This document shows, piece by piece, positions 1 through 5,518 of a stretch of DNA of 7,618 nt; the first letter of the stretch is position 1; each line of letters starts with the position of its first letter. The stretch spans positions 1 to 7,618 of the forward strand of contig JAISTN010000002.1 of NCBI GenBank assembly GCA_031272565.1, in the 5' to 3' direction. The DNA comes from Bifidobacteriaceae bacterium (lineage in GTDB: Bacteria; Actinomycetota; Actinomycetes; Actinomycetales; WQXJ01). Position numbers and translations under genes: made by a program. Below the pieces are notes generated by a model. That model did not search any database and had not been told where the DNA came from. It saw nothing but the letters and a program-made list of their open reading frames with translations.

Positions 1-440
1 GCCACCGCGCTTAGCATGGGCGTCTCGCCCAGCAGGACATCGTAGACCGACCTGACCCCTTCGTGGTGTGGAACGCCCAGCGCCGTCGAGGCGTTACCTT
101 GTGGGTCGGTGTCCACCACCAGCACACGCAGGCCGCCTTTGGCCAGCGCGGCCGCCAGGTTGACGGCGGTCGAGGTCTTGCCTACCCCGCCCTTTTGGTT
201 GGCCACCGTCATGATGCGCGTCCGGGCCGGTTTGGGGAAGCGCACGCCGGCCAGCCTGATTTGCCGCTTGGCGTCGATGGCGGCCTGGTCCCCCAGGGGC
301 GTGTCGCTGACCAATCCGCTCAGATCCACCCCATGCAGCGGCGTGACGCCCTCCGTTTCACGTGAAACGTCTTCCCGCGGCACACCGGCGGGCGGCTCAA
401 AGGGCGCCGCCCAAGCCGGTGTTTCACGTGAAACATCCAT
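1..440 (-). CDS. parA: Chromosome-partitioning ATPase ParA (Soj), 3' end cut off by the window edge
   Basis: ParA binds DNA non-specifically in its ATP-bound dimeric form and, with ParB bound to parS, moves newly copied origins apart. The first 146 codons are present and run off the window at base 1. A deviant Walker A motif KGGVGKT lies at residues 83-89 (signature Lys83, catalytic Lys88), preceded by the family-typical VANQ. The switch region DTDPQGNAST follows at 110-119. The ATG at 440 is preceded by AAAGG with 9 nt spacing; an in-frame GTG at 467 has no good Shine-Dalgarno sequence. About 75 residues precede the ATPase core, whereas Soj-type proteins often begin only a few residues before it; this low-complexity extension carries VSRET twice (residues 3-7 and 25-29), both encoded by parS sites. 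It lies 60 nt after rsmG. parB would be expected next, outside the window. Family assignment is secure; the exact start is less so. Confidence 0.95.
   Translation of the reverse strand, partial: MDVSRETPAWAAPFEPPAGVPREDVSRETEGVTPLHGVDLSGLVSDTPLGDQAAIDAKRQIRLAGVRFPKPARTRIMTVANQKGGVGKTSTAVNLAAALAKGGLRVLVVDTDPQGNASTALGVPHHEGVRSVYDVLLGETPMLSAV
354..369. other. parS: parS centromere site 2
   Basis: CGTTTCACGTGAAACG is a 16-bp palindrome whose 14-bp core GTTTCACGTGAAAC is identical to that of the site at 420-435; only the outermost base pair differs. It is centred 66 bp (exactly 22 codons) from the first site, in the same reading frame of parA, so it again encodes VSRET (residues 25-29). Confidence 0.9.
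420..435. other. parS: parS centromere site 1
   Basis: TGTTTCACGTGAAACA is a perfect 16-bp palindrome matching the widely conserved bacterial parS sequence bound by ParB. It lies only three nucleotides inside parA and encodes residues 3-7 (VSRET). ParB is known to load at such origin-proximal sites and spread, recruiting ParA and SMC. Confidence 0.93.
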
Positions 441-500
441 TCCGTCTGGCCTTTCTGAATCGCTCACTACAAGTATGCCGGGTACCGTTCACCGGCTCGG

Positions 501-1130
501 CTACTTGGCTGCCTTGGTCGCCCTGACCACGTAGGTCGCTTCGACCCCTGCCACCGGCGCCAGTTCTACCACCGCCGCAGCCACCAGCCGGCGCCGTTCC
601 AGGGCCGCCCGGCTGGCCTCCAACTCCTCCTGGGCCCCTTGGCCCTTCAACGCCAAGAAGACACCGCCCGGCGCCAGTAGCGGACCGCACCAGCGAGCCA
701 GGTGATCCAGCGACCCAACCGCGCGGCTCAGTACCGCCCCGGCTTGCCGCCGCCCGGCCAACTCCTCAGCGCGGGCCCGGGTCACCGCGGCGTTGCCCAA
801 CTCCAGGGCCGCCACCGCCTCCTCCAGCCAGACCGTGCGGCGCAACATCGAATCGACCAGTTCTACCTTTACGTCCCGTCGCATCAACGCCACCACGATG
901 CCTGGCAGGCCCGCCCCGCTGCCGATATCAATCACGGACGCACCGGCTGGCACTAACCCCGCCACGGCTCCGCAGTTGACCAGGTGGCGCTCCCAGAGCC
1001 GTTCGATCTCCCTCGGCCCGATCAGTCCGCGCACCGGCCCTTCGGCCTCAAGCAGGGCCGCGAACCGCGCCACGCCGTCATAGGCCTGCGCGAAGAAGCC
1101 CCGGTAGTCCGCCGCCGCCCCGGCCGCCAT
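501..1130 (-). CDS. rsmG: 16S rRNA (guanine-N7) methyltransferase RsmG (GidB)
   Basis: RsmG uses S-adenosylmethionine to methylate N7 of a conserved guanine (G527, E. coli numbering) in the 530 loop of 16S rRNA; loss in other bacteria gives low-level streptomycin resistance. The 209-residue protein is of normal family length. Visible hallmarks are the substrate-side motif ERLWERHLVNC (43-53), the SAM-binding loop VIDIGSGAGLPGI (66-78), the acidic VELVDS strand end (89-94), LSRAV (134-138) and ALKGQ (160-164). The ATG overlaps the jag stop codon by one base (TGATG), and only a weak AGG lies upstream, so translation is probably coupled to jag. The position just before parA is conserved across many bacterial origins; the old name gidB (glucose-inhibited division) reflects that location rather than its function. 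Confidence 0.96.
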   Translation of the reverse strand: MAAGAAADYRGFFAQAYDGVARFAALLEAEGPVRGLIGPREIERLWERHLVNCGAVAGLVPAGASVIDIGSGAGLPGIVVALMRRDVKVELVDSMLRRTVWLEEAVAALELGNAAVTRARAEELAGRRQAGAVLSRAVGSLDHLARWCGPLLAPGGVFLALKGQGAQEELEASRAALERRRLVAAAVVELAPVAGVEATYVVRATKAAK

Positions 1131-1627
1131 CAGGCGGGCCTGATGACCACGTACCGCTCGGGCTCCACGCCGGACGATTCGCTGACCAGGCCAGCTTCCG
1201 CCACGGCATCGTGCACCACCTTGCGTTCAAAGGCGTTCATCGGCTCCAGGGGCAGGTTGATGCCCTTCGCCTTGACCTCGGCGATGGCCCGCTCCGCCAC
1301 CTGGCGCAACTCCTCGCGCCGGCCAGCCCGGTAGCCGTCAATGTCCAGCATCAGGCGCGACCGCTCACCAGTGCGGGCCTGCACTGCGATGCGGGTCAAC
1401 TCCTGGAGGGCATCCAGCACCTCGCCGTCGGTCCCCACCAAGCGGCTCAGGGACCGGTCCGCCGGGTCTTCGTTCACCACCGCCACCACGGCCCGGCCAT
1501 GGTCCACGTCGATGTCGATGTCGCCCGGCAGGCCGGCTATGTCCAGCAGCTCCTCTAGGTAGTCGGCGGCGATGTCGCCATCTTCTTCGAGTTTGCTGAC
1601 CGTCCGCTCCGGTTGTGGCTCAGTCAT
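1130..1627 (-). CDS. jag: KH/R3H-domain RNA-binding protein Jag (KhpB/EloR family)
   Basis: Jag/KhpB proteins bind RNA, in several Gram-positive bacteria as partner of KhpA, and affect cell elongation and division. The 165-residue product begins with an acidic region (about 1-60), then a KH-like domain whose GxxG-type loop reads VGTDGE (64-69) followed by a helix VLDALQELTR (70-79). A C-terminal R3H domain (about 125-165) contains the defining Arg135-x3-His139 pair inside ERKVVHD and ends YVVIRP. It lacks the long N-terminal Jag-N domain found in Bacillus and Streptococcus homologues, as is common in actinobacteria. The ATG is preceded by AAGGAG with 10 nt spacing, embedded in the yidC stop (TAAGGAG), and the stop overlaps the rsmG start. 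The link with yidC is conserved widely, but its target RNAs here cannot be inferred. Confidence 0.93.
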   Translation of the reverse strand: MTEPQPERTVSKLEEDGDIAADYLEELLDIAGLPGDIDIDVDHGRAVVAVVNEDPADRSLSRLVGTDGEVLDALQELTRIAVQARTGERSRLMLDIDGYRAGRREELRQVAERAIAEVKAKGINLPLEPMNAFERKVVHDAVAEAGLVSESSGVEPERYVVIRPA

Positions 1628-1641
1628 GATCTGTTGGCTCC

Positions 1642-2832
1642 TTACTTCTTCCGCTGCTTGCGGGACGTGTTCTTGGGCTGGGTCCGTTGGCCCGAGGTCT
1701 TGCTGGGCGGGGTCGGCGTGGCGGCCTTGGTCTCTGCCTCGGCCGGTGCGGCTGGCTCAGTTGGCTCGGCAGCCTTCGCCGGCTTGGCTGGCGCTGCCTT
1801 GCCCTGGGCAGCCGCGGCCGGCGCCTTGCCGGCGGTCTCCGGCCCGCTGGCCGAACTCTTGCGCTGCGACCGGGTGGTCCGCTTGGGCTGTTGCCGCTGC
1901 CCGGCCGGGGCGGCCGGACTGGCCTCGCTGCTACCGCCAGCCCCGTCCTTGTCTAACTGTTCGGGGTGCTTCTTGGCCTTGCGGGCCTGCATCCTTCGTT
2001 CGGCTTCGGACCCGGGGGCCGGCATGTTGCGGATGACAATGAACTGCTGGCCCATCGACCACAAGTTGGTGGTCAGCCAGTAGATCAGCACGCCGATGGG
2101 GAAGTTGACGCCGGAGACGGCGAAGATCACCGGCATCATGAACAGCATGATCTTCTGGGTCCGGAACATCGGGTTGTCCATGGCGCTTTGCGGCATGTTC
2201 TTCATGGTCAACTGCCGCTGTGTGGTGAAGGTGGTGGCCGACATCAGAACAATCAACACCACTGTCACCACCCGCACCGTCACCGCCGGCGCCCCGGCCC
2301 AGGTGGCGGGATTCATGAAGGTGGCGCTCAAGGGGGCTCCGAAGACGTTCGAATCGACTACGTCCGCGGCCACCTTGGCGTCGATCGGCCCGATGCTCTT
2401 GACCGTCCCATTCTTGTAGGTGCCATCCGCCACCTGGCCCAGGGAGTACAGCACCCGGAACAAGGCAAAGAACAGCGGGGATTGCGCCAGGATGGGCCAG
2501 CAGCCGGACAGCGGGTTGGAGCCGGCCTTGCGGTACAACTCCATCATCTCTTCTTGTTGCCGGCGGCGGGACACGGGATCGGTCTTGCCCTTGTACTTGC
2601 GCTGCAGTTTCTGGATCTCGGGCTGGATCAACTGCATGTTGCGTGAGGACTTGATCTGCTTGACGAACAGCGGAATCATGATGCAGCGCATCACCACCAC
2701 CAGCACCACAATCGACAGCACCCAGGACACCGAGTTGTTGATGTGGACCAAGCTGAAGAACTTGTGGGCGCCGTACATGATCCAGGCGACGCACCACATG
2801 ATGGGCTTCAGGATCGTGTCAAACCAACTCAT
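1642..2832 (-). CDS. yidC: Membrane protein insertase YidC (Oxa1/Alb3 family) with long hydrophilic C-terminal tail
   Basis: YidC inserts and folds inner-membrane proteins, alone or with SecYEG. The 396-residue product is the Gram-positive type without a large periplasmic domain. Hydrophobic segments lie near residues 8-28, 35-55, 110-132, 183-204 and 228-256. A hydrophilic hairpin (about 60-108, with KYKGKTDP at 79-86) links the second and third segments. Arg49 in [10 protein letters not shown] occupies the place of the conserved groove arginine that receives substrates. FPIGVLIYW (244-252) is typical of the last transmembrane helix. From about 280 onward the protein is Ala/Pro/Lys-rich and predicted disordered, ending RKQRKK. 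I chose the ATG at 2832 because GAGAAGG precedes it by 6 nt; an in-frame GTG at 2859 would add nine residues. There is no lipobox cysteine of the Bacillus type. The start overlaps yidD by 14 nt. Confidence 0.95.
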   Translation of the reverse strand: MSWFDTILKPIMWCVAWIMYGAHKFFSLVHINNSVSWVLSIVVLVVVMRCIMIPLFVKQIKSSRNMQLIQPEIQKLQRKYKGKTDPVSRRRQQEEMMELYRKAGSNPLSGCWPILAQSPLFFALFRVLYSLGQVADGTYKNGTVKSIGPIDAKVAADVVDSNVFGAPLSATFMNPATWAGAPAVTVRVVTVVLIVLMSATTFTTQRQLTMKNMPQSAMDNPMFRTQKIMLFMMPVIFAVSGVNFPIGVLIYWLTTNLWSMGQQFIVIRNMPAPGSEAERRMQARKAKKHPEQLDKDGAGGSSEASPAAPAGQRQQPKRTTRSQRKSSASGPETAGKAPAAAAQGKAAPAKPAKAAEPTEPAAPAEAETKAATPTPPSKTSGQRTQPKNTSRKQRKK

Positions 2833-3100
2833 GCCAAACCTTCTCTCCGGCGGGCCCACGCCACGCTCTTTCTATTGGGGCCGGCACGTGATCGACTCCC
2901 CCTGGGTTCCACGGGTGGCACCGGACGATCCGCCGGGCCGTCAGCCCCAGTCCCCGCCACAGGCCGTGCACCCGCAACGCTTCCAGCGCGTAAGCGGAAC
3001 AGGACGGGTAGAACCGGCAGCGCGGTCCGCTCAAAGGTGAAATGGCCACTTGGTAGAACCGCACTAGGGCGCTGCCCGCCCTGGCCGCCGGAGTTGTCAC
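2819..3100 (-). CDS. yidD: Membrane protein insertion efficiency factor YidD
   Basis: YidD is a small peripheral membrane protein thought to sit near the Sec/YidC machinery and improve membrane-protein insertion. The 93-residue product carries the family signature: FYQVAISPL (15-23), [14 protein letters not shown] (28-41), HG (45-46) and the highly conserved [14 protein letters not shown] (60-73), including three of the usual cysteines. The GTG start overlaps the rnpA stop as GTGA (4 nt) with only a weak GGGTGG upstream, so translation probably depends on ribosomes finishing rnpA. Its own 3' end overlaps the yidC start. The compact rnpA-yidD-yidC order is typical for the family. Confidence 0.95.
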   Translation of the reverse strand: MTTPAARAGSALVRFYQVAISPLSGPRCRFYPSCSAYALEALRVHGLWRGLGLTARRIVRCHPWNPGGVDHVPAPIERAWRGPAGEKVWHELV

Positions 3101-3435
3101 AGGACCACCCCCGCCGCCTGGCCCACGGCCCGGCCCACCTGCCGGTCCAATTCCCAGTAGCTGGCACCGGCCGCCGGCGGCAAGGCCCGCACCACCACCC
3201 GGCTACCGCCCGGCAGACGGCTGACCCGGCTGGCCATGACGGCCCGCAGACGCCGCGTCACCGTGTGCCGGATGACCGAGTTGCCAACGGCCTTGGAGAC
3301 CACGAACCCAACCAGTGGCTGACCTGTGCCGGCTGCGGCGTAGACCACGGCCAGCGGGCAGCGCACTTTCGCCCCACGGTGAATGGTGAAGCGGAAATCC
3401 TGGGAACGCCTCATGCGGTGCGTGCGTGCTAGCAC
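3097..3435 (-). CDS. rnpA: Ribonuclease P protein component
   Basis: RnpA is the protein subunit of RNase P; it helps the catalytic RNA bind precursor tRNA and remove the 5' leader. The 112-residue product has the usual length, basic charge and order: HRMRRSQDF (6-14), [13 protein letters not shown] (20-32), [20 protein letters not shown] (42-61) and ELDRQVG near the C-terminus. The conserved arginine-rich helix usually reads RNxxKRxxR; here it is R56-H-T-V-T-R-R-L-R64, keeping the arginines but replacing Asn57 and Lys60. The GTG start gives [10 protein letters not shown], matching where family members begin; the Shine-Dalgarno sequence is poor, and the gene starts 12 nt after rpmH, so coupling is likely. 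The stop overlaps the yidD start. Confidence 0.95.
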   Translation of the reverse strand: MLARTHRMRRSQDFRFTIHRGAKVRCPLAVVYAAAGTGQPLVGFVVSKAVGNSVIRHTVTRRLRAVMASRVSRLPGGSRVVVRALPPAAGASYWELDRQVGRAVGQAAGVVL

Positions 3436-3447
3436 CGGGCCGGCGCC

Positions 3448-3585
3448 TCAGACCGTCAGTTCGGCGCGTCCCTTGCGGCGCCTGGCCGCTAGGATGGCGC
3501 GCCCAGCCCGGGTGCGCATGCGCAACCGGAAGCCGTGGGTCTTAGCCCGGCGGCGGTTGTTCGGTTGGAACGTCCTCTTGCTCAC
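3448..3585 (-). CDS. rpmH: 50S ribosomal protein bL34
   Basis: bL34 is a tiny, strongly basic protein of the large ribosomal subunit. The 45-codon frame translates to a textbook bL34: it begins [19 protein letters not shown] after the start, continues [16 protein letters not shown] and ends KGRAELTV. Start is GTG at 3585, preceded by AAGGA at 4 nt and, further up, AGGAG. It is the first gene of the leftward cluster, 12 nt before rnpA, an arrangement conserved in nearly all bacteria. Its transcription must begin within the 290-bp region shared with dnaA. Confidence 0.97.
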   Translation of the reverse strand: MSKRTFQPNNRRRAKTHGFRLRMRTRAGRAILAARRRKGRAELTV

Positions 3586-3603
3586 GAGTCCTTACTCCTG
3601 CAC

Positions 3604-3641
3604 GCTAGCGTGGCGCCGCGACCCCTGCGCGGACCGCTAGC
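3604..3641 (-). promoter_or_regulatory. GC-rich hairpin just upstream of the rpmH ribosome-binding site
   Basis: GCTAGCG (3604-3610) pairs with CGCTAGC (3635-3641), and inside an unequal internal loop CCGCG (3616-3620) pairs with CGCGG (3628-3632) around a 7-nt loop. The structure ends only 18 nt before the rpmH start on the minus strand. There is no U-run after it, so it is not a typical intrinsic terminator; it may stabilise the mRNA or affect rpmH translation. Confidence 0.4.
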
Positions 3642-3652
3642 ACCATGAACAC
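3605..3652 (-). CDS. Possible 15-codon leader peptide upstream of rpmH
   Basis: Starting at GTG 3652, 5 nt after the AAGGAGG described above, an in-frame reading gives MFMVLAVRAGVAAPR and stops at TAG (3607-3605). An internal ATG at 3646 lies 11 nt from the same SD. The frame runs through the hairpin at 3604-3641, so a translating ribosome would open it. No known leader peptide is recognised, and so short a frame can occur by chance; the well-spaced Shine-Dalgarno sequence is the only support. Confidence 0.25.
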   Translation of the reverse strand: MFMVLAVRAGVAAPR

Positions 3653-3657
3653 GCCCA

Positions 3658-3692
3658 CCTCCTTGGCGCAGAGAACGACACCCCCAAGGAGG
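3658..3692 (-). promoter_or_regulatory. Hairpin sequestering a strong Shine-Dalgarno sequence in the rpmH leader
   Basis: Nine perfect base pairs join CCTCCTTGG (3658-3666) and CCAAGGAGG (3684-3692) around a 17-nt loop. Read on the minus strand as rpmH leader RNA, the 3' arm contains AAGGAGG, an ideal ribosome-binding sequence, masked by the 5' arm. The same SD-containing stretch can instead pair with 3705-3712 (CCCACCTC on the minus strand pairs perfectly over 8 bp with 3654-3661), so two mutually exclusive structures are possible. The fold is inferred; expression of this RNA is not shown. Confidence 0.45.
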
Positions 3693-3734
3693 GGCATCGC
3701 CATCGAGGTGGGGCACGCTGACATAGCCGGAACA

Positions 3735-3764
3735 AAACTACGGGGCGACCGGGCACCAGGTCAA
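3735..3764 (-). promoter_or_regulatory. Candidate rpmH operon promoter
   Basis: On the minus strand TTGACC (3764-3759, five of six matches to the -35 consensus) is followed after 18 nt by TAGTTT (3740-3735), an acceptable actinobacterial -10 (TAnnnT). Transcription would start near 3728 and give a leader of about 140 nt before rpmH. This is a pattern match by eye only. Confidence 0.4.
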
Positions 3765-3792
3765 ACGGGGACCCGCCCGTGTCCGTTCACGG

Positions 3793-3798
3793 CATAAT
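3793..3798 (+). promoter_or_regulatory. Possible -10 element for dnaA
   Basis: CATAAT matches five of six bases of the -10 consensus, in one of the few AT-rich spots upstream of dnaA. No convincing -35 hexamer lies 16-19 bp before it (GGGACC at 3768-3773 is the best), so the assignment is weak. Transcription would begin near 3805, leaving a leader of about 75 nt. Confidence 0.3.
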
Positions 3799-3878
3799 TC
3801 AACTAGCCTCCCACCCCGGTTAGGCAACAACCGGTGCGACACTCCGTGACCGGTAGCATTGACACCGGACAATCAAGA

Positions 3879-5279
3879 ATGGGGTCACCGGTGGACACTT
3901 CGCAAGACATCGCCCAGGTGTGGCAGGCCACCATGGACTCCCTCTCCGGCCAGATGGCGGGCCAACGCGGTGGCTTTCTGGCTCTGGTCAAGCCCCTCGC
4001 CTTGGTGGACGACACGGCGCTGCTGGCAGTTGGCAACCAGTACGCCAAGGACTTCCTGGAGGCCCCGGCCAACGCCTCTTTCCTGACCAACGCCCTGGCG
4101 GCGGTGGCCGGCCGTGACATCAAGCTGGCCATCTCGGTTGACCCCTCCCTGGAACACGAAGAAGAACTGCCCGCCCAACCTGAACCCCTTGAGATCTTCG
4201 ACACCAACCGGCCCGCTGCCACCCCACCAGACAACCTGGAGCCTGACTCTTCCCACCTGTTCCGCCGCTACACCTTTGACAACTTCGTGATCGGCACCTC
4301 CAACCGCTTTGCCCACGCCGCCGCCGTCGCGGTGGCGGAAGCCCCGGCCAAGGCCTACAACCCCCTGTTCATCTACGGCGGCTCCGGCCTGGGCAAGACC
4401 CACCTGCTGCACGCCATCGGCAACTACGCCCGTTCCCTGGCCCCGCACCTGCGGGTGCGGTACACCACCTCGGAGGAGTTCACCAACGAGTTCATCAATT
4501 CCGTCCGCGATGGCCGCATGGCTGATTTCCGCCACCGCTACCGCAACAACGACCTGCTGCTGATCGACGACATCCAGTTCCTCAAGGGCCGCGACCAAAC
4601 CATGGAGGAGTTCTTCCACACCTTCAACACGTTGCACAACGCCGGCAGCCAGGTTGTCATCACCTCTGATCTGCACCCCAAACAGTTGGACGGCTTCGAA
4701 GACCGGTTGCGGTCCCGCTTCGAGTGGGGCCTGTTGACCGACGTCAACCCGCCGGATCTGGAAACTCGCATCGCGATTTTGCGTAAGAAGGCCGCCAGCG
4801 AAGGCCTCTATGCCCCCGACGATGTCGTTGAGTACATCGCCTCCCGCGTCGCCTCCAACATCCGCGAGTTGGAAGGTGCCCTCATCAGGGTCACCGCCTT
4901 CGCCAACCTCAACGCCCAACCGGTCGACCTGGCCCTCGCGGAGATCGTGCTGAGGGATCTGATCACAGACTCCCAGACTGAGATCACCGCCTCGTTGATC
5001 ATCGGCCAGACGGCCAACTACTTCAGCGTCTCCATCGATGAGATTCTGGGCCCATCGCGGACCCGGACACTGGTCGATGCCCGCCAAATCGCCATGTACC
5101 TGTGCCGCGAACTGACCGACTTGTCACTACCCGCCATCGGCCGGGAGTTTGGCGGCCGGGATCACACCACCGTGCTGCACGCGGAGAAGAAGGTGAAGGC
5201 TTCGATGACCGAAGACCGGAAGTACTTTTACCGGGTGACCGAACTCACCAACCGCGTCAAACAACACGCCGCTCGGTAA
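3879..5279 (+). CDS. dnaA: Chromosomal replication initiator DnaA
   Basis: DnaA is the AAA+ ATPase that binds DnaA boxes at oriC, forms an ATP-dependent filament, melts the duplex and helps load the replicative helicase. From ATG 3879 the product is 466 residues. Domain I (about 5-90) contains the conserved Trp15 of AQVW; a short acidic, Pro-rich domain II follows (about 90-125). The AAA+ core has YTFDNF (131-136), Walker A GGSGLGKT (167-174), Walker B LLLIDDIQ (226-233), sensor 1 VVITSD (259-264), arginine-finger region RLRSRF (276-281) and sensor 2 at Arg329 in SNIRELEGAL. Domain IV ends with the DNA-binding signature GGRDHTTVLHA (425-435). The start is uncertain: ATG 3879 has only GGA at 9 nt, and GTG 3891 (462 residues, MDTSQDIAQVW) is equally plausible; GTG 3834 is unlikely. 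Confidence 0.97.
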   Translation: MGSPVDTSQDIAQVWQATMDSLSGQMAGQRGGFLALVKPLALVDDTALLAVGNQYAKDFLEAPANASFLTNALAAVAGRDIKLAISVDPSLEHEEELPAQPEPLEIFDTNRPAATPPDNLEPDSSHLFRRYTFDNFVIGTSNRFAHAAAVAVAEAPAKAYNPLFIYGGSGLGKTHLLHAIGNYARSLAPHLRVRYTTSEEFTNEFINSVRDGRMADFRHRYRNNDLLLIDDIQFLKGRDQTMEEFFHTFNTLHNAGSQVVITSDLHPKQLDGFEDRLRSRFEWGLLTDVNPPDLETRIAILRKKAASEGLYAPDDVVEYIASRVASNIRELEGALIRVTAFANLNAQPVDLALAEIVLRDLITDSQTEITASLIIGQTANYFSVSIDEILGPSRTRTLVDARQIAMYLCRELTDLSLPAIGREFGGRDHTTVLHAEKKVKASMTEDRKYFYRVTELTNRVKQHAAR

Positions 5280-5317
5280 TCGATCAGGCGCCGGGTTGTT
5301 CTGGATCAATTAACAGG

Positions 5318-5326
5318 TGTGGGTAA
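5318..5326 (-). promoter_or_regulatory. DnaA box, one mismatch to TTATCCACA
   Basis: TGTGGGTAA reads TTACCCACA on the minus strand. It is 12 bp from the perfect box (start to start) and in the same orientation. Confidence 0.65.
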
Positions 5327-5329
5327 CTC

Positions 5330-5338
5330 TGTGGACAA
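5330..5338 (-). promoter_or_regulatory. DnaA box, perfect TTGTCCACA
   Basis: TGTGGACAA reads TTGTCCACA on the minus strand, the exact consensus of high-GC actinobacterial DnaA boxes. It is the only perfect match in the window and the likely high-affinity anchor. Confidence 0.85.
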
Positions 5339-5361
5339 CACGGGATGACACCACTCCAGGA

Positions 5362-5370
5362 TGTGCACAA
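5362..5370 (-). promoter_or_regulatory. DnaA box, one mismatch
   Basis: TGTGCACAA reads TTGTGCACA on the minus strand, one change from consensus. A 7/9 match (GGTGGACAC, 5384-5392) follows in the same orientation. Confidence 0.55.
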
Positions 5371-5409
5371 CTTGTCCCTCCCCGGTGGACACTTGGGGAT
5401 ACCGCATCG

Positions 5410-5418
5410 CCGTCCACA
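5410..5418 (+). promoter_or_regulatory. Degenerate DnaA box CCGTCCACA
   Basis: CCGTCCACA has two mismatches, both at the first two bases; the GTCCACA core is intact. The identical 9-mer recurs at 5454-5462 in the same orientation. Confidence 0.45.
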
Positions 5419-5430
5419 GTCCCTTGGTCC

Positions 5431-5439
5431 TAGTCCACA
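5431..5439 (+). promoter_or_regulatory. DnaA box, one mismatch
   Basis: TAGTCCACA differs from TTGTCCACA only at the second base. It lies between the two CCGTCCACA copies (start-to-start spacing 21 and 23 bp), suggesting two-helical-turn phasing. Confidence 0.6.
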
Positions 5440-5453
5440 ACGCCATCACCAAC

Positions 5454-5462
5454 CCGTCCACA
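5454..5462 (+). promoter_or_regulatory. Degenerate DnaA box CCGTCCACA, second copy
   Basis: Same 9-mer as at 5410-5418, with two mismatches and an intact GTCCACA core. Confidence 0.45.
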
Positions 5463-5496
5463 GCCCCGCTGTCGGCCTGACCTGGCACCACACTCG

Positions 5497-5514
5497 TTTT
5501 CCACAGAATCCACA
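5497..5514 (+). promoter_or_regulatory. Two abutting DnaA boxes at the edge of the unwinding region
   Basis: TTTTCCACA (5497-5505, one mismatch) is followed with no gap by GAATCCACA (5506-5514, two mismatches to TTATCCACA). Both point towards dnaN. A tandem pair next to an unwinding element is the arrangement described for the Bacillus subtilis origin, where DnaA loads from such boxes onto one strand. Confidence 0.6.
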
Positions 5515-5518
5515 GTTC

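Larger units (their letters stand above)
3586..3878. other. Divergent rpmH-dnaA intergenic control region
   Basis: This 293-bp stretch separates the leftward rpmH operon from rightward dnaA and must hold both promoters. I find no close TTGTCCACA-type DnaA box in it, so the origin boxes lie on the other side of dnaA. It contains several inverted repeats (3604-3641, 3654-3712, 3816-3834) and short ACCGG repeats near the dnaA start. The repeats before rpmH and the candidate promoters are listed separately. Confidence 0.85.

Noticed and set aside
1572..2083. Plus-strand frames opposite the yidC tail and the jag start
   Set aside because: They arise from the repetitive Ala/Pro/Lys codons of the YidC tail read backwards; no ribosome-binding site or homology is visible.
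1931..2797. 288-codon frame overlapping yidC on the same strand
   Set aside because: It is out of frame with YidC, rich in His, Arg and Gly, and has no domain; YidC motifs are unmistakable in the other frame.
3426..3435. Palindrome GTGCTAGCAC at the rnpA start, plus other GCTAGC copies, as a protein-binding site
   Set aside because: Short six-base palindromes recur by chance; only the pair forming the 3604-3641 hairpin has extended pairing.
3658..3692. The 9-bp inverted repeat as an intrinsic terminator
   Set aside because: It has a 17-nt loop and no T-run on either strand; the Shine-Dalgarno content makes a leader element more likely.
3885..5087. 400-codon open frame antisense to dnaA
   Set aside because: It is a mirror of dnaA codon bias in a GC-rich genome; its translation is Gly/Val-rich with no recognisable domain, while the plus-strand DnaA is certain.
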